Shown: positions 6,168-6,435 of the stretch, piece after piece | Numbering within the stretch: the first letter of the stretch is position 1 | How the letters are laid out: each line of letters starts with the position of its first letter | Origin: an uncultured Alphaproteobacteria bacterium | GTDB taxonomy: Bacteria > Pseudomonadota > Alphaproteobacteria > RF32 > CAG-239 | Length of the DNA stretch: 6,435 bases | Direction: 5' to 3' | Assembly: GCA_944391365.1 (NCBI GenBank) | Contig: CALXTH010000037.1 | Span: forward strand, 1-6,435 | Translations under genes and position numbers: made by a program | Notes under the pieces: model-generated | What the model was told of the DNA's origin: nothing | Databases searched by the model: none | What the model saw: only the letters and a program-made list of their open reading frames with translations

Positions 6168-6207
6168 AAAAGGGTGACGGGGTTATTTTGGCGTTGTTCT
6201 CCCTTTT
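6168..6207. repeat. inverted repeat AAAAGGG/CCCTTTT in the fusA-tuf gap
   Basis: AAAAGGG (6168-6174) is complementary to CCCTTTT (6201-6207), with a 26-base loop that itself has little structure. A T-run (6224-6229) comes 16 bases after the stem, too far for a typical terminator. Transcription stop or attenuation between fusA and tuf is possible but weakly supported. Confidence 0.3.
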
Positions 6208-6231
6208 AGAAACGAGATTTGTATTTTTTAC

Positions 6232-6259
6232 TGGACAGCGGAAAGTTGTCGTGTAAAAT
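6232..6259 (+). promoter_or_regulatory. promoter of tuf
   Basis: TGGACA (6232-6237) and TAAAAT (6254-6259), each one mismatch from consensus, are 16 bases apart, the same spacing as the promoter at 2320. Start near 6266 would give a leader of about 45 bases. No GC-rich discriminator follows (GAAACCC), unlike the rpsL promoter. It suggests that tuf is transcribed at least partly independently of fusA. Confidence 0.6.
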
Positions 6260-6310
6260 GAAACCCTAAAAATGTTTTATTGTTTGTAAATTTGTTTGGA
6301 GTATATCTAA

Positions 6311-6435
6311 ATGGCAAAAGAGAAATTTGAGCGTAGCAAACCGCACTGCAACATCGGTACGATCGGCCACGTAGACCATGGAAAGACAACGCTGACGGCG
6401 GCGATAACGAAGGTACTGGCGGAGAAAGGCGGAGC
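6311..6435 (+). CDS. tuf: elongation factor Tu (N-terminal 41 residues; continues past window)
   Basis: EF-Tu delivers aminoacyl-tRNA to the ribosomal A site as a GTP complex. Only the first 41 codons are present: MAKEKFERSKPHCNIGTIGHVDHGKTTLTAAITKV and on, with the EF-Tu P-loop GHVDHGKT at residues 19-26 intact. ATG 6311 has GGAG at 6298-6301, nine bases upstream. Fourth gene of the str operon order, but separated from fusA by 217 bases with its own likely promoter. Codon choice in this stretch (ACG, GCG, ATA, GTA) differs from fusA, which favours GTT and GAT-type codons; the sample is small. Confidence 0.97.
   Translation, partial: MAKEKFERSKPHCNIGTIGHVDHGKTTLTAAITKVLAEKGG

Noticed and set aside
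3083..6271. CCCTAAAA octamer shared by the rpsL leader (3083-3090) and the tuf leader (6264-6271)
   Set aside because: In rpsL it is one arm of a hairpin, while in tuf it has no pairing partner, so a shared function is unlikely and chance is sufficient.

Overview
The window reads as chromosomal DNA of a Gram-negative bacterium, most probably an alphaproteobacterium. The envelope genes (LPS precursor synthesis, LPS transport, lipoproteins) imply an outer membrane. The LptC N-terminus (basic stretch, then LLLPSLAAVLLGLLIF), the S7 start MSRRHTAEKR and the S12 and EF-G sequences have an alphaproteobacterial look. This placement is by eye; genus cannot be given.

Left part, minus strand, positions 1-2230: four closely packed genes run leftwards. 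In transcription order they are two small, mutually similar lipoproteins (2230-1859 and 1875-1522, overlapping), the arabinose-5-phosphate isomerase KdsD (1466-456), and the start of LptC (from a GTG at 451, cut by the window edge). KdsD makes the Kdo precursor for LPS; LptC is the inner-membrane/periplasmic link of the LPS export bridge. The lipoproteins sit upstream in what looks like the same transcription unit, so a role in the envelope is plausible but unproven.

Middle, 2231-3142: a divergent spacer carries a good sigma70-type promoter facing right. It drives a single small gene for a two-helix membrane protein of unknown function (2392-2823), which is followed by a strong GAAA-loop hairpin terminator. 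Then comes about 280 bases with no gene, holding short GACTCAAA repeats, an AT-rich tract, a promoter with a GC-rich discriminator and a leader hairpin.

Right part, plus strand, 3143-6435: the str operon, rpsL (S12), rpsG (S7), fusA (EF-G) and the first 41 codons of tuf (EF-Tu). The first three genes are tightly spaced. The fusA-tuf gap is 217 bases and contains two inverted repeats and a separate promoter for tuf. These products are core translation machinery: S12 and S7 of the 30S subunit, EF-G for translocation and recycling, and EF-Tu for aminoacyl-tRNA delivery.

No mobile element, CRISPR array, tRNA or rRNA was seen, and there is no clear new defence or biosynthetic system. The least explained items are the lipoprotein pair, the small membrane protein and the regulatory DNA around the str operon.
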